Shown: piece after piece, positions 1 to 7,752 of the stretch
Numbering within the stretch: position 1 is the first letter of the stretch
Layout of the letters: every line of letters begins with the position of its first letter
Source of the DNA: an uncultured bacterium
GTDB taxonomy: Bacteria; Bacteroidota; Bacteroidia; Bacteroidales; Bacteroidaceae
NCBI GenBank assembly: GCA_905215345.1
Contig: CAJMPR010000004.1
Span: forward strand, 292,934-356,933
DNA length: 64,000 bases
Direction: 5' to 3'
Position numbers and translations under genes: made by a program
The notes under the pieces: model-generated
Database searches by the model: none
The model's input: the letters and a program-made list of their open reading frames with translations, nothing else
What the model was told of the DNA's origin: nothing

Positions 1-554
1 TCATAAGTAGCACCTACCATAAGATCCATGTCGGCTTTTTCCAGTTGTTCGAAAGTGGGGTTGATAACGAACTGTCCGTCGATACGTGCTACACGTACTT
101 CAGAGATCGGTCCATTGAAAGGAATATCTGAAACAGCGAGAGCTGCAGAAGCTGCAAGTCCGGCCAATGCATCCGGCATATCGACGCCGTCTGCTGAGAA
201 GAGGATAATGTTTACATATACCTCTGCATGAAAATTATCGGGGAATAAAGGGCGGAGAGCACGGTCTACGAGGCGGCAAGTCAGAATTTCATAATCAGAT
301 GCGCGACCTTCACGCTTGGTGAAACCACCGGGGAATCGTCCGAATGCGGAGAATTTTTCTTTGTACTCTACCTGTAACGGCATAAAATCTGTTCCGGGAA
401 CTGCGTCCTTGGCGGCACAAACAGTAGCTAGGAGCATGGTGTTACCCATACGAAGCATTACAGAACCGTCTGCCTGTTTTGCCAGCTTTCCCGTTTCGAG
501 TGTGATGGTTCTGCCATCAGGAAGCTCGATCGTCTTAACAATTGGGTTAATCAT
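1..554 (-). CDS. pnp: Polynucleotide phosphorylase, N-terminal part (cut by window edge)
   Basis: Reading the minus strand from the ATG at 554 gives about 184 residues beginning MINPIVKTIELPDGRT, followed by LRMGNTMLLATVC and GRFPGGFTKREGR, the typical first RNase PH-like domain of polynucleotide phosphorylase. The enzyme degrades RNA 3' to 5' using phosphate and adds tails in the reverse reaction. The frame stays open to the window edge, so the second RNase PH domain and the KH and S1 domains would lie outside. A promoter-like TATCTTTG sits 39 bases upstream of the start. Two shorter plus-strand open frames inside this region are antisense shadows. The gene is divergent from the lipoprotein at 757. 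Confidence 0.95.
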   Translation of the reverse strand, partial: MINPIVKTIELPDGRTITLETGKLAKQADGSVMLRMGNTMLLATVCAAKDAVPGTDFMPLQVEYKEKFSAFGRFPGGFTKREGRASDYEILTCRLVDRALRPLFPDNFHAEVYVNIILFSADGVDMPDALAGLAASAALAVSDIPFNGPISEVRVARIDGQFVINPTFEQLEKADMDLMVGATY

Positions 555-592
555 AAAAAATGTTTTATATCTATTTTCTTTCAAAATTCCCG

Positions 593-600
593 CAAAGATA
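593..600 (-). promoter_or_regulatory. -7 element of the pnp promoter
   Basis: The minus strand reads TATCTTTG here, an exact match to the Bacteroides -7 consensus TAnnTTTG, placed 39 bases before the pnp ATG. No clear TTTG -33 box was seen. Confidence 0.6.
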
Positions 601-694
601 CATATTTTATTCGTGTAATGCGGTGGGAATGAGATAAAAAGTTTGTATTTAGTTGTTTTTTGCACTTTTCTAAGTGGAAGAAGTGTGAAAATGC

Positions 695-724
695 TTTGAC
701 TAAACTTGAAAAGAAGTATATTTG
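695..724 (+). promoter_or_regulatory. Bacteroides-type promoter for the 757 lipoprotein gene
   Basis: TTTG at 695-698, an 18-bp spacer and TATATTTG at 717-724 form a near-ideal Bacteroides sigma-ABfr promoter. Transcription would start near 731, leaving a short leader before the ATG at 757. Confidence 0.75.
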
Positions 725-756
725 CACGTTCTTTCAAATAGAAAAATACACGAAAT

Positions 757-1908
757 ATGAAAAAGATCCTTTTTATGGCGTTGGCTGTTTTAGGCTTAAG
801 CGCATGTAACTCCGAACCAAAATTTAAAGTAGAAGGTGAAGTCTCCGGCGCTGATGGTAAGATGCTCTATCTGGAAGCTTCAGCTTTGGAAGGTATTGTG
901 CCCTTGGATTCCGTTAAATTGAAAGGCGACGGTTCATTTACATTTAAACAAACACGTCCTATGTCTCCGGAGTTCTATCGTTTGCGGGTAGATGATAAAG
1001 TGATCAACTTTTCTATCGATTCTACGGAAACGGTTTCTCTGAAAGCACCATATACTGATTTTGCTACGGCATATAGTGTGGAAGGTTCGGCTAATAGTAC
1101 GAAAATTAAGGAACTTACTTTAAAACAAATGCAGCTTCAGACATCTGTGAATGCCTTGCTGCAGGGTATGCAAGCTCATAAGATTGGTACTGATGTGTTT
1201 GAAGACAGTCTGGCTACTTTGTTGAAATCCTATAAGGATGAAGTGAAAATAAATTATATTTTCGCTGCTCCGAATACGGCTGCTGCTTATTTTGCTCTGT
1301 TCCAGAAACTAAATAATTATTTGATTTTTGATCCGTTGAACAGTAAAGACGACATTAAGTGTTTTGCAGCGGTTGCAACCAGCCTGAACAATTTCTATCC
1401 GCATGCCGACCGTTCCAAGAACCTTTACAATATTGTGATAAAGGGAATGAAAAATACCCGCACACCGCAACAAAAAGTAGTGGAACTTCCGCAGGAAGCT
1501 GTTTCGGAAACGGGAATCATTGATATTAATCTGCGTGATATGAAAGGAAATATGCGCAAATTAAGTGAGCTGAAAGGAAAAGCTATTATTCTTGACTTTA
1601 CCATTTATCAAAGTGCGGTTTCTGCTGCGCATAATTATATGTTACGTAATTTGTACGATAAATATGCCGGTGAGGGATTGGAGATTTATCAGGTATCTTT
1701 GGATGCGGATGAACATTACTGGAAGACAACTGCGGATAACTTACCATGGGTTTGTGTGCGTGATGCCAATGGCATTTATTCAACTATGGCTTCTGCTTAT
1801 AATGTCCAATCGGTTCCTGCCATTTTCCTTATTAATAAGAATAGTGAGTTGAGTGCTCGTGGCGAAACTGTCAAAGACTTGGATGCAGCGGTGAAGGCTT
1901 TGCTGTAA
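757..1908 (+). CDS. DUF4369/thioredoxin-fold lipoprotein without CXXC
   Basis: 383 residues. An N-terminal lipoprotein signal ends in LSAC (Cys17), followed by a DUF4369-like beta-rich region (about 22-110), a helical linker and a C-terminal thioredoxin-like domain (about 250-383). Family members of the TlpA/AhpC type normally carry a WCxxC redox site after the first beta strand. Here the matching segment (about 279-292) reads DFTIYQSAVSAAHN and has no cysteine. Apart from the lipid-anchor Cys, only two scattered cysteines occur, so thiol-disulfide exchange by the usual mechanism is unlikely. The cis-Pro region (QSVPAIFLI) is kept, so the fold is probably intact. It likely sits in the outer or inner membrane facing the periplasm, possibly in a binding or structural role. 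It appears monocistronic, with its own strong promoter. Confidence 0.85.
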   Translation: MKKILFMALAVLGLSACNSEPKFKVEGEVSGADGKMLYLEASALEGIVPLDSVKLKGDGSFTFKQTRPMSPEFYRLRVDDKVINFSIDSTETVSLKAPYTDFATAYSVEGSANSTKIKELTLKQMQLQTSVNALLQGMQAHKIGTDVFEDSLATLLKSYKDEVKINYIFAAPNTAAAYFALFQKLNNYLIFDPLNSKDDIKCFAAVATSLNNFYPHADRSKNLYNIVIKGMKNTRTPQQKVVELPQEAVSETGIIDINLRDMKGNMRKLSELKGKAIILDFTIYQSAVSAAHNYMLRNLYDKYAGEGLEIYQVSLDADEHYWKTTADNLPWVCVRDANGIYSTMASAYNVQSVPAIFLINKNSELSARGETVKDLDAAVKALL

Positions 1909-1986
1909 CATGTTATAAATTAGAAGATTTCATTTAAATATGTTACAAAGCAGCATTTTTTGCTTGACACGCATTATTTAAAAGGC

Positions 1987-1994
1987 TATCTTTG
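1987..1994 (+). promoter_or_regulatory. -7 element of the greA promoter
   Basis: TATCTTTG matches TAnnTTTG exactly. A CTTG at 1963-1966, 20 bp upstream, could serve as the -33 box. The expected start near 2001 places a terminator-like hairpin in the leader. Confidence 0.65.
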
Positions 1995-2015
1995 CAAAGG
2001 AAATAGGAAAGAGGG

Positions 2016-2049
2016 TTCCAGCATGCTGACCATGTTGGAATTCTTTTTT
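2016..2049 (+). terminator. Terminator-like hairpin inside the greA leader
   Basis: TTCCAGCATG (2016-2025) pairs with CATGTTGGAA (2031-2040), ten pairs with one G-U, around the loop CTGAC, followed by TTCTTTTTTG. It lies after the predicted greA start site and 50 bases before the coding region, so it is not the end of the previous gene's transcript alone. It could attenuate greA and release a short RNA of about 50 nt. Confidence 0.6.
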
Positions 2050-2098
2050 GTTTATAGTACCATTTAAAAACAATATAAAATAGTAAGGAGGAAAAACT

Positions 2099-2563
2099 AT
2101 GGCTTATATGTCAGAAGAAGGCTACAATAAGTTGTTGGCCGATTTAAAAGTCCTGGAGACGGTAGAGCGGCCTAAGATTGTGTCGGCTATTGCTGAGGCG
2201 CGTGACAAGGGGGACTTGTCAGAGAATGCGGAATATGATGCCGCAAAGGAAGCCCAAGGTTTGCTTGAAATGAAAATCAATAAATTGAAGACGGTAATTG
2301 CCGATGCTAAAATTATTGATGAATCCAAATTGAAGACAGACTCTGTGCAAATATTAAATAAGGTGGAGCTGAAAAACGTGAAGAATAATATGAAAATGAC
2401 CTACACGATTGTTTCGGAAAGTGAAGCCAATTTAAAGGAAGGTAAGATTTCTGTAAATACCCCGATTGCACAAGGCTTGCTCGGTAAGAAAGTAGGTGAT
2501 GTGGCTGAAATCAAAGTACCGCAGGGTATTATCAATCTTGAAGTAGTAAACATATCATTTTAA
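2099..2563 (+). CDS. greA: Transcription elongation factor GreA
   Basis: 154 residues, the usual GreA length. The N-terminal coiled coil holds the signature RDKGDLSENAEYDAAKEAQG (about 36-55), with the acidic tip that enters the RNA polymerase secondary channel and promotes cleavage of backtracked RNA. The C-terminal FKBP-like domain (about 80-154) ends with the typical PIAQGLLGKKVGDVAEIKVP stretch. The start is supported by a strong AAGGAGG at 2085-2091, which is stronger than most ribosome sites in this window. The HIT gene follows after 55 bases and is probably cotranscribed. Confidence 0.96.
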   Translation: MAYMSEEGYNKLLADLKVLETVERPKIVSAIAEARDKGDLSENAEYDAAKEAQGLLEMKINKLKTVIADAKIIDESKLKTDSVQILNKVELKNVKNNMKMTYTIVSESEANLKEGKISVNTPIAQGLLGKKVGDVAEIKVPQGIINLEVVNISF

Positions 2564-2618
2564 TGGAAAGGCAGGTCCGCGTGCGGGCTTGCCTTATTTT
2601 ATATATAAATAAAAAGTT

Positions 2619-3011
2619 ATGGCAACAATATTCAGCAGAATTATCGCAGGTGAAATACCTTGTTATAAGATAGCGGAGAATGATAAATTCTTTGCCTTCC
2701 TTGATATTAATCCATTGGTGAAAGGTCATACTCTGGTCATTCCCAAACAGGAAGTGGATTATATCTTCGACTTGAGTAATGAAGATTTGGCGGCAATGCA
2801 TGTGTTTGCAAAGAAAGTTGCACTTGCTATTGGTAAGGCTTTTCCATGTAAGAAAGTAGGCGAAGCTGTTTTAGGGTTGGAAGTGCCTCATGCACATATT
2901 CATCTGATTCCTATGCAGAATGAAAAAGATATGCTTTTTTCTAATCCGAAATTGAAACTCTCGGAAGAAGAGTTTAAGGCCGTAGCCAAAGCCATACGTA
3001 CGGTCCTCTAA
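2619..3011 (+). CDS. HIT family protein
   Basis: 130 residues with the histidine triad near the C terminus (HAHIHLIP, about 90-97) and the N-terminal FSRIIAGEIPCYKI segment typical of HINT/HIT nucleotide hydrolases. Such proteins hydrolyse AMP-linked phosphoramidates or dinucleotide polyphosphates in the cytoplasm. A conserved stretch before the triad reads VPHAH. The gene is downstream of greA, an arrangement I recall as common in Bacteroidota, and ends just before a strong terminator. Confidence 0.93.
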   Translation: MATIFSRIIAGEIPCYKIAENDKFFAFLDINPLVKGHTLVIPKQEVDYIFDLSNEDLAAMHVFAKKVALAIGKAFPCKKVGEAVLGLEVPHAHIHLIPMQNEKDMLFSNPKLKLSEEEFKAVAKAIRTVL

Positions 3012-3043
3012 GAGATTTATATTTTCCTCCTCCAAATACAGTA

Positions 3044-3084
3044 AAAGCGGTAGTTGAAATGCATCAACTACCGCTTTATTATTA
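3044..3084. terminator. Rho-independent terminator between HIT and manC genes
   Basis: A perfect 14-bp stem (3044-3057 with 3064-3077) surrounds the loop AATGCA. The ends are AAA and TTTATTATT, so it can work for both convergent transcripts: the HIT gene on plus and the guanylyltransferase on minus. Confidence 0.85.
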
Positions 3085-3121
3085 ATATCTTCCTTGGTAA
3101 AAAGTTAACTTTAACAGGCTG

Positions 3122-4207
3122 TTAAATGTAATCTTCTCCCAGCTTAATCTGCGCATCATTTACATACTTGCGGATGGCATGTTCTTCGTCCTTTTTGCAA
3201 ATCAGCAATACATTGTCCGATTCGGCAATGAGGTATCCTTCTAAACCGTCAATGACGGCAAGTTTGTTTTGAGGAAGTACTACAATGTTATCTTTACTAT
3301 CGTACATCAAGGATTGGCATTTTAGCGTAACGTTACCCGCTTCATCTTTAGAAGAAAGATCATATAAAGAACCCCATGTTCCTAAATCAGACCAACCGAA
3401 ATCTCCTAATGATACATAAACATTGTCAGCTTTTTCCATGATACCAAAATCAATGGAAACATTGGGGCATGCGGGGAAGTTTTCTTCTATAAACTTTTTT
3501 TCTTTTGGAGTACCATAGGCATCTTTCCCTGCCGCCAGTTTGGTTGCCAATTCCGGTAATAATAATTCTCCGGCTTTTATAATACTGTTTACATTCCACA
3601 TAAAGAGACCGGAGTTCCAATAAAACTCACCACTTTCAACAAAAACTTTAGCTAACTCAAGTTCCGGTTTCTCAGTAAAGGTTTTTACTTTATGGAAATT
3701 ATCGTTGATTTGTTCGGCAATCTGTATGTAACCGTACCCTGTTTCCGGACGGTTGGGTTTGATGCCGAGCGTCAATAACTTATCAGATTGCGCAACGAAT
3801 GCCAATCCTTTTTCAATGGCGGTAAGAAACTCATTTTCCTTTAGAATCAGATGATCCGAAGGAGCGACAACGATATTGGCATTTGGATTTAATGCGCGGA
3901 TGTGGTATGAAGCCCATGCAATACAGGGAGCTGTGTTTCTGCGTGTTGGTTCCAGCAGTATCTGCTCCGGTTTTAGTTCAGGTAGTTGCTCTTTTACCAA
4001 GTCCTCATAAAGTGCATTGGTAACAACCAGTATATTTTCCGTAGGTATTACTTTGTTGAAGCGGTCAAACGTCTGCTGCAATAATGAACGTCCTGTGCCG
4101 AAGAAGTCCAGGAATTGTTTCGGAAGTGTTTTGCGGCTGAACGGCCAAAAACGACTACCGATTCCACCACCCATGATTACACAGAAATTATCCTTATTGG
4201 TTATCAT
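3122..4207 (-). CDS. manC: Mannose-1-phosphate guanylyltransferase
   Basis: 361 residues. The N terminus carries the nucleotidyltransferase signature GGGIGSRFWPFSR followed by PKQF, which binds GTP and mannose-1-phosphate. The later motifs FTEKPELELA and NSGLFMWNV are typical of GDP-mannose pyrophosphorylases of the short type, without a fused isomerase domain. It makes GDP-mannose, the precursor of GDP-fucose and mannose in Bacteroides capsules and glycoproteins. The start at 4207 keeps the motif about 13 residues in. It stands alone on the minus strand, convergent with the HIT gene and divergent from tRNA-Leu. Confidence 0.93.
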   Translation of the reverse strand: MITNKDNFCVIMGGGIGSRFWPFSRKTLPKQFLDFFGTGRSLLQQTFDRFNKVIPTENILVVTNALYEDLVKEQLPELKPEQILLEPTRRNTAPCIAWASYHIRALNPNANIVVAPSDHLILKENEFLTAIEKGLAFVAQSDKLLTLGIKPNRPETGYGYIQIAEQINDNFHKVKTFTEKPELELAKVFVESGEFYWNSGLFMWNVNSIIKAGELLLPELATKLAAGKDAYGTPKEKKFIEENFPACPNVSIDFGIMEKADNVYVSLGDFGWSDLGTWGSLYDLSSKDEAGNVTLKCQSLMYDSKDNIVVLPQNKLAVIDGLEGYLIAESDNVLLICKKDEEHAIRKYVNDAQIKLGEDYI

Positions 4208-4332
4208 ATTAAATGTTTTAAAAGTTTCTGCTAATGTACTGCATATTTTACAAACAAGAAATGCTTGTGAAGCGATTTCTTATTTTTTTCGGCTTTTTTT
4301 GTGAAAAGTCTTGCGGGTTTCGAAAAAAGCCG

Positions 4333-4340
4333 TATCTTTG
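4333..4340 (+). promoter_or_regulatory. -7 element of the tRNA-Leu promoter
   Basis: TATCTTTG lies 24 bases before the mature tRNA 5' end, with a CTTG-like -33 box at 4310-4313 (19-bp spacing). Confidence 0.65.
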
Positions 4341-4364
4341 CACCGCATTTGAGAAATCAAATAT

Positions 4365-4448
4365 GCCCAGATGGCGGAATCGGTAGACGCGCTGGTCTCA
4401 AACACCAGTGGATTCACTTCCATCCCGGTTCGACCCCGGGTCTGGGTA
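4365..4448 (+). tRNA. tRNA-Leu (anticodon CAA)
   Basis: The acceptor strands GCCCAGA and TCTGGGT pair (one G-U). The D arm is followed by the anticodon hairpin CTGGT-CTCAAAC-ACCAG with anticodon CAA. A long variable arm typical of class II leucine tRNAs comes next, then the T arm with GGTTCGACCCC. The discriminator base is A, and CCA is not encoded. Confidence 0.95.
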
Positions 4449-4453
4449 CAAAG

Positions 4454-4487
4454 AAAAGGAGAAAGTTTAACGACTTTCTCCTTTTTT
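4454..4487 (+). terminator. Terminator after tRNA-Leu
   Basis: A perfect 13-bp stem (4454-4466 with 4473-4485) is followed by a T run. It begins only a few bases after the tRNA, which makes this a single-tRNA transcript. Confidence 0.9.
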
Positions 4488-4560
4488 ATATTTGTGGTAC
4501 GATTAGTTGGTGTGGCTCAAACTTCAAATAATTCTGATTTATACTTTATCATGTCTATTT

Positions 4561-4589
4561 CTTGGAATTAATAAAATTATGTAATTTTG
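4561..4589 (+). promoter_or_regulatory. Promoter of the Crp/Fnr-type gene
   Basis: CTTG at 4561-4564, 17 bp, then TAATTTTG at 4582-4589. It rules out a start codon at 4562 for the downstream gene and leaves a very short 5' leader. Confidence 0.55.
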
Positions 4590-4600
4590 TAAATCAAACA

Positions 4601-5179
4601 ATGAATTCCTTTTCAATGGACAATATCATTAGTAGAATCAGGCAAATTTACCCGGTTTCCGACGAGGCACTCCAAGCTTTACTGGCAAATATGCAGGTAA
4701 GATATTACCCTAAAGACACTTGTATAGTGCAATCGGGTATAACGGACCGTTTGGTTTATTTCATTGAAGAAGGAGTCGCCCGCTCCGTATTCCACCATGA
4801 CGGGCAAGATACCACTACTTGGTTCAGCCAGGAAGGTGATGTAACCTTCGGTATGGACTCATTGTACTACCAACAGCCGTCAGTAGAGAGCGTTGAAACT
4901 CTTTCGGATTGCAAAATCTATGTTATCCATATAGACAAGTTGAATGCTCTTTACGAAACCTATATTGATATAGCCAACTGGGGTAGAATTCTACATCAGA
5001 ATGTAAATAAGGAGCTCAGCCACATGTTTGTAGAAAGGCTTCAACTTCCACCCAAGGAACGATATGAACAATTTAACCACCGTTATCCCGGATTAATAAA
5101 CCGGGTGAAGCTGAAATATGTTGCTGCCTTTCTGGGCATTTCCATCTATACACTTAGCCGGGTACGTGCTAAAAGATAA
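4601..5179 (+). CDS. Crp/Fnr family transcriptional regulator
   Basis: About 192 residues from the ATG at 4601. An alternative ATG is at 4616; a TTG at 4562 lies upstream of the -7 box and is not credible. The N-terminal half is a cyclic-nucleotide-binding beta roll (VRYYPKDTCIVQSG, VYFIEEGVAR, EGDVTFGMDSLYY). The C-terminal part ends with a helix-turn-helix (LKYVAAFLGISIYTLSRVRAKR). No cysteine cluster for an Fe-S centre is present. Similar short regulators are common in Bacteroidota; their ligands are mostly unknown. The next gene, an acyltransferase, has its own promoter-like box but may also be its target. Confidence 0.85.
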   Translation: MNSFSMDNIISRIRQIYPVSDEALQALLANMQVRYYPKDTCIVQSGITDRLVYFIEEGVARSVFHHDGQDTTTWFSQEGDVTFGMDSLYYQQPSVESVETLSDCKIYVIHIDKLNALYETYIDIANWGRILHQNVNKELSHMFVERLQLPPKERYEQFNHRYPGLINRVKLKYVAAFLGISIYTLSRVRAKR

Positions 5180-5231
5180 ATATTCATTGGCCTTTTTGCT
5201 TTTAAGCAAAAAAACTTTGTTTCGTATGCCG

Positions 5232-5239
5232 TATCTTTG
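5232..5239 (+). promoter_or_regulatory. -7 element before the acyltransferase gene
   Basis: TATCTTTG matches TAnnTTTG. It argues for the ATG at 5264 as the start, because a TTG start at 5237 would lie inside this box. No well-spaced -33 box is seen. Confidence 0.5.
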
Positions 5240-5263
5240 GCATCTGAAAATATTAACCAAATA

Positions 5264-6421
5264 ATGGAAAAACAGATGTCGGACTTTTCATCTTCAGTCT
5301 TCGCAGATACAAAACCGCATTATGACCTTCTTGACGGACTTCGTGGCGTGGCAGCCCTTATGGTTATATGGTATCATATATTCGAAGGTTACGCTTTTGC
5401 CGGTGGCGGTATTATTGAAACTTTCAACCACGGATATCTGGCCGTGGATTTCTTCTTTATCCTTTCAGGTTTCGTTATCGGTTATGCCTACGACGACCGT
5501 TGGGGCAAGGGATTAACGGTGAAAAAATTCTTCAAACGACGTCTGATACGCCTTCATCCTATGGTAGTGATGGGTGCCGTTCTGGGTGCTGTCACGTTCT
5601 GCATTCAGGGGAGCATGCAATGGGATGGAACGTATGTGCCACTATCAATGATAATGCTGTCATTGCTCTGTACGATATTTTTTATTCCTGCGATGCCGGG
5701 TGTCGGTTATGAGGTTCGTGGTAATGGGGAAATGTTCCCGCTGAATGGACCTTGCTGGTCATTGTTTTTTGAATATATAGGTAATATTCTTTATGCCCTG
5801 TTTATCCGTCGTTTGTCAAACAAGATGCTGGCGGTAGTAACAGCGCTGCTGGGAATAGCATTGGTCTTGTTCGCTATTTTCGATGTCTCCGGTTATGGAA
5901 ATATGGGAGTAGGTTGGACATTGGATGGAGTAAACTTTGCGGGAGGATTATTGAGAATGCTTTTCCCATTCTCCATGGGTATGTTACTGTCGCGTAACTT
6001 CAAACCCATCAAATTGAGAGGTGCTTTTTGGATATGTTCCATTCTATTGATAGCCTTGTTTTCGGTACCTTATCTGGAAGGGATGGAGCCGGTTTGTACA
6101 AATGGTATTTATGAAGCATTTTGTGTGGTTGTAGCTTTCCCCATTCTCCTTTGGATAGGAGCGTCGGGGACTACAACTGATAAAAAATCAACCAAGATAT
6201 GTAAATTCCTGGGAGATATATCTTATCCGATCTATGTGATACATTACCCATTCATGTATTTATTCTACGCATGGCTGATTAAAAACCAACTCTTCACATT
6301 AGAACAGACTTGGCAAGTTGCCTTGTGTGTCTACGCATGGAATATATTGTTGGCTTATCTATGCCTGAAACTGTATGACGAACCGGTGCGGAGATACTTG
6401 GCTAAACGTTTGGGACATTGA
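5264..6421 (+). CDS. Acyltransferase 3 family membrane protein
   Basis: 385 residues with about ten hydrophobic segments. The N-terminal sequence YDLLDGLRGVAALMVIWYH carries the Arg and His typical of acyltransferase-3 (OafA-like) proteins, followed by the conserved YLAVDFFFILSGFVIGYAYD. These inner-membrane enzymes transfer acetyl or other acyl groups to sugars of lipopolysaccharide, capsule or other glycans. The C-terminal part (GDISYPIYVIHYPFMY) is also typical. The last 20 bases overlap the convergent FimB/Mfa2-like gene on the other strand. The acceptor cannot be told from the sequence. Confidence 0.9.
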   Translation: MEKQMSDFSSSVFADTKPHYDLLDGLRGVAALMVIWYHIFEGYAFAGGGIIETFNHGYLAVDFFFILSGFVIGYAYDDRWGKGLTVKKFFKRRLIRLHPMVVMGAVLGAVTFCIQGSMQWDGTYVPLSMIMLSLLCTIFFIPAMPGVGYEVRGNGEMFPLNGPCWSLFFEYIGNILYALFIRRLSNKMLAVVTALLGIALVLFAIFDVSGYGNMGVGWTLDGVNFAGGLLRMLFPFSMGMLLSRNFKPIKLRGAFWICSILLIALFSVPYLEGMEPVCTNGIYEAFCVVVAFPILLWIGASGTTTDKKSTKICKFLGDISYPIYVIHYPFMYLFYAWLIKNQLFTLEQTWQVALCVYAWNILLAYLCLKLYDEPVRRYLAKRLGH

Positions 6422-7358
6422 TATTCTCGTTTTCCTCTTTCCAGTTGTCAACATTGAAATCACCGGAAGTCTGGTCGGAGAAAATATCACCCAGACTCAA
6501 GGTTAAATTCAGTCTTGTATTGGCTGTGAATGGAGTAGTAAGAGTCTGCTTGAAACTTTTTACTGCACCATTCTTCAGAATTATCGACAATTGAAACTCC
6601 GGCTTTCCGGAAGAAGGAAATAACATAACAGTGGCGTTACCCATTTGCGTGCCATCTGTAGAACGTACTAAAGGAAATGCAATTGTACAAGGGGTGCCTT
6701 GCGCTTTACCGGTGTAGTAGTTTAAACCGCTGTATATATTGGTGACGCGTACGGCCATACTGTCTATGCTGGAACTCAGCACACCATTATCTTTATCCTT
6801 TACGGTAACTTTCAGTCCTGCTACAACTCTTTTTAGGGAGGCTTTCAAACTTTCCGTGCCAATGTTGGCAGGTTGTACGGCATGCACCAAGTCGAATACC
6901 GGATAATAAATGGTATCTGCCGATACCTTGATCAATGTGAGTGCCTGCTGGGACAAATCGCTGCCGATAGTGAGAGCTGCCTCCCTTACTGCCGGATTAG
7001 TGTAGATTGGTTCTTTGTATTGAGGTGTTCCCCAATATATCATATTATAAGTTCCTGTTGGTAAGGAAATCTCCCGGTTAACGGCTCCTTCGAGGAATGT
7101 ACCGTCTTTCACTTTGTAATAACCATCGAAAGGGGTTAATTGACCATTGACGTAATTACCATAGTAGATGGAGCTATTAACTTTACAGGGAGCAACGGTC
7201 AGAATACCTGTCAACGGGCTTTGTCCGCTTGTGGTACTTACGCTCATCTCTAATGCCGGACTGACAAGGTCCTGGTCATCTGTTCCGTTAGAATTGTTGT
7301 CATCCGAACAGCTTGCTGCAAAAAGTGCAATGGTTATAAGTGCTATTAGTTTATTCAT
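6402..7358 (-). CDS. FimB/Mfa2-type fimbrial anchor-like lipoprotein
   Basis: 318 residues with a lipobox AASC (Cys17) followed by an acidic tail (SDDNNSNGTDDQD), which in Bacteroides favours surface export. The rest is beta-rich with two transthyretin-like halves (about 35-160 and 165-305), including LPTGTYNMIYWG and AVRVTNIYSGLNYYTG, features of the FimB/Mfa2 anchor family. In fimbrial operons the anchor accompanies a major subunit and tip proteins; none is found beside it here. It overlaps the 3' end of the acyltransferase gene by 20 bases and lies divergent from the SusC gene. The exact partner is unknown. Confidence 0.7.
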   Translation of the reverse strand: MNKLIALITIALFAASCSDDNNSNGTDDQDLVSPALEMSVSTTSGQSPLTGILTVAPCKVNSSIYYGNYVNGQLTPFDGYYKVKDGTFLEGAVNREISLPTGTYNMIYWGTPQYKEPIYTNPAVREAALTIGSDLSQQALTLIKVSADTIYYPVFDLVHAVQPANIGTESLKASLKRVVAGLKVTVKDKDNGVLSSSIDSMAVRVTNIYSGLNYYTGKAQGTPCTIAFPLVRSTDGTQMGNATVMLFPSSGKPEFQLSIILKNGAVKSFKQTLTTPFTANTRLNLTLSLGDIFSDQTSGDFNVDNWKEENENINVPNV

Positions 7359-7752
7359 TATTTGTTAAGTTTCAGGTTATTCCTTTAGAGAACATTTTTC
7401 CTTTCAAATAGTTCTCCGTCCTAAAAAGAATCTATATTTGTATGAATCGGAACACAATGGAACTAACACAAATTATAAAAAGGGGGAAAAAGGTGATAAG
7501 ACCGGTTGCCAGATACGTAATTTTGTAGTGAATGAATAACACTTTATCCCCCTTTGAGAGTGCTTGGAGGGGGATAAGATACAAATCATACCATTGTTAG
7601 CAACATTTCAGGGATAGCGATTAACCAATCTGTCTGCTATTCGTAACAATATCTCTACATACCTTCCTTTCTCATTTCATACATTTGTCATGATTTTCTT
7701 TTGCATACGAAAAAGAATACAATCTTTGATATTAACCATTAAATAATGTACA
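7359..7752. promoter_or_regulatory. Long intergenic region upstream of susC with hairpin and promoter boxes
   Basis: This 394-base gap separates the divergent Mfa2-like gene and susC. On plus it holds TATATTTG (7433-7440) and TAATTTTG (7518-7525), both without a good -33 box. There is a 10-bp stem (TTATCCCCCT at 7544-7553 with AGGGGGATAA at 7568-7577). The most likely susC promoter is TTTG at 7700-7703, 17 bp, then AATCTTTG at 7721-7728. No coding potential was seen. The hybrid two-component regulator at 24.9 kb probably binds in this region, but its site cannot be recognised by eye. Confidence 0.5.

Noticed and set aside
28..618. Plus-strand open frames in the pnp region
   Set aside because: The minus strand encodes conserved polynucleotide phosphorylase throughout, so these are antisense shadows.
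4301..4571. Open frames covering tRNA-Leu
   Set aside because: They read through the tRNA and its terminator and have no protein-like features.
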